DNA from: CAMQVM01 sp044433405
GTDB lineage: Bacteria; Bacteroidota; Bacteroidia; Bacteroidales; Rikenellaceae
DNA: 14,005 nucleotides
Direction of reading: 5' to 3'
NCBI GenBank assembly: GCA_044433405.1
Contig: JAWXTQ010000044.1
Span: forward strand, 1-14,005
A program made the position numbers and the translations under genes. Shown one piece after another: positions 13,811 to 14,005 of the stretch. Position 1 is the stretch's first letter. The number at the start of each line of letters is the position of its first letter. A model generated the notes under the pieces. That model ran no database searches. It worked only from the letters and a program-made list of their open reading frames with translations, and was not told where the DNA came from.

Positions 13811-14005
13811 TTAGATTTCGGTATGTCGATTTTTTCCCTCAACATAGATAGCACTAAACGGTGCAGCAGGACACACATACTCACATGCTCCACAACCAAT
13901 ACAACGCTCAATACTCACAGCAGGAATCATCTTCTGATTGCTTCTATTGCTGCTACTGTTGCTACTTTGTCCGCGCGACTGACCTTGACCGCCACTTTGA
14001 CCACC
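13811..14005 (-). CDS. 4Fe-4S protein, C-terminal part (runs off the window)
   Basis: The frame is open from the right edge to a TAA at 13811-13813 and encodes 64 residues. It begins with a Gly/Ser/Gln/Asn-rich linker (GGQSGGQGQSRGQ, then SSNSSSNRSNQ) and then a ferredoxin motif MIPAVSIERCIGCGACEYVC and PAAPFSAIYVEG, with CX2CX2CX3CP. The linker suggests a flexible tether between an upstream domain and this cluster. It is the upstream gene of an operon with the Tat-type aldo/keto reductase, so it may feed it electrons. NapG/NapH-like or another exported Fe-S protein is possible; the N-terminus is needed to tell. Confidence 0.75.
   Translation of the reverse strand, partial: GGQSGGQGQSRGQSSNSSSNRSNQKMIPAVSIERCIGCGACEYVCPAAPFSAIYVEGKNRHTEI

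Overview
The window looks like a low-GC, gut-type Bacteroidales chromosome. Several genes start behind the Bacteroidetes-specific promoter pattern (TTG/TTTG at -33, 19-20 bases, then TAnnTTTG at -7), and families common in that order appear throughout: 4Fe-4S proteins, a GH18 lipoprotein, a cupin lipoprotein and a decayed ECF sigma factor. I cannot name the genus from the sequence alone.

Left part (1-3060) is accessory and decayed. It holds the last codons of a plus-strand gene, a shared terminator, a PLD-nuclease/helicase cut off just after its DEAH box, an XRE regulator with a frameshift lying two bases upstream of the helicase, an intact DUF4396 membrane protein, and a Fic-family remnant with several stops and frameshifts.

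Middle-left (3061-6290) looks like a redox/nitrogen/sulfur stress cluster on the plus strand: a 4Fe-4S protein overlapping a YgbA-type (NO-responsive family) Cys-rich protein, then a LysR regulator and a YeiH-type exporter with its own promoter. A LysR-style palindrome lies at the expected distance upstream of the YeiH promoter. A cupin lipoprotein follows behind a textbook promoter.

Middle (7045-8720) has a GH18 lipoprotein on the minus strand, flanked by two copies of a structured palindromic element whose stems carry a compensating base change. A small winged-helix protein and an MFS exporter lie further right on the same strand.

Middle-right (10290-11760) has a small ExbB/MotA-like membrane protein with an unclear start, then a broken ECF sigma factor and a broken small membrane protein. 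These last two are divergent and both carry an ECF-like AAC-N16-CGTC promoter. Both genes are dead, but the paired promoters still show the old regulatory circuit.

Right part (11760-14005) has a long imperfect inverted repeat, then a free-standing structured RNA gene with its own promoter and terminator (6S-like shape). A bidirectional terminator follows, then a two-gene minus-strand operon: a Tat-exported aldo/keto reductase with two Fe-S motifs, and the C-terminus of another 4Fe-4S protein that runs off the window.

I found no CRISPR array, tRNA, rRNA or complete insertion sequence.
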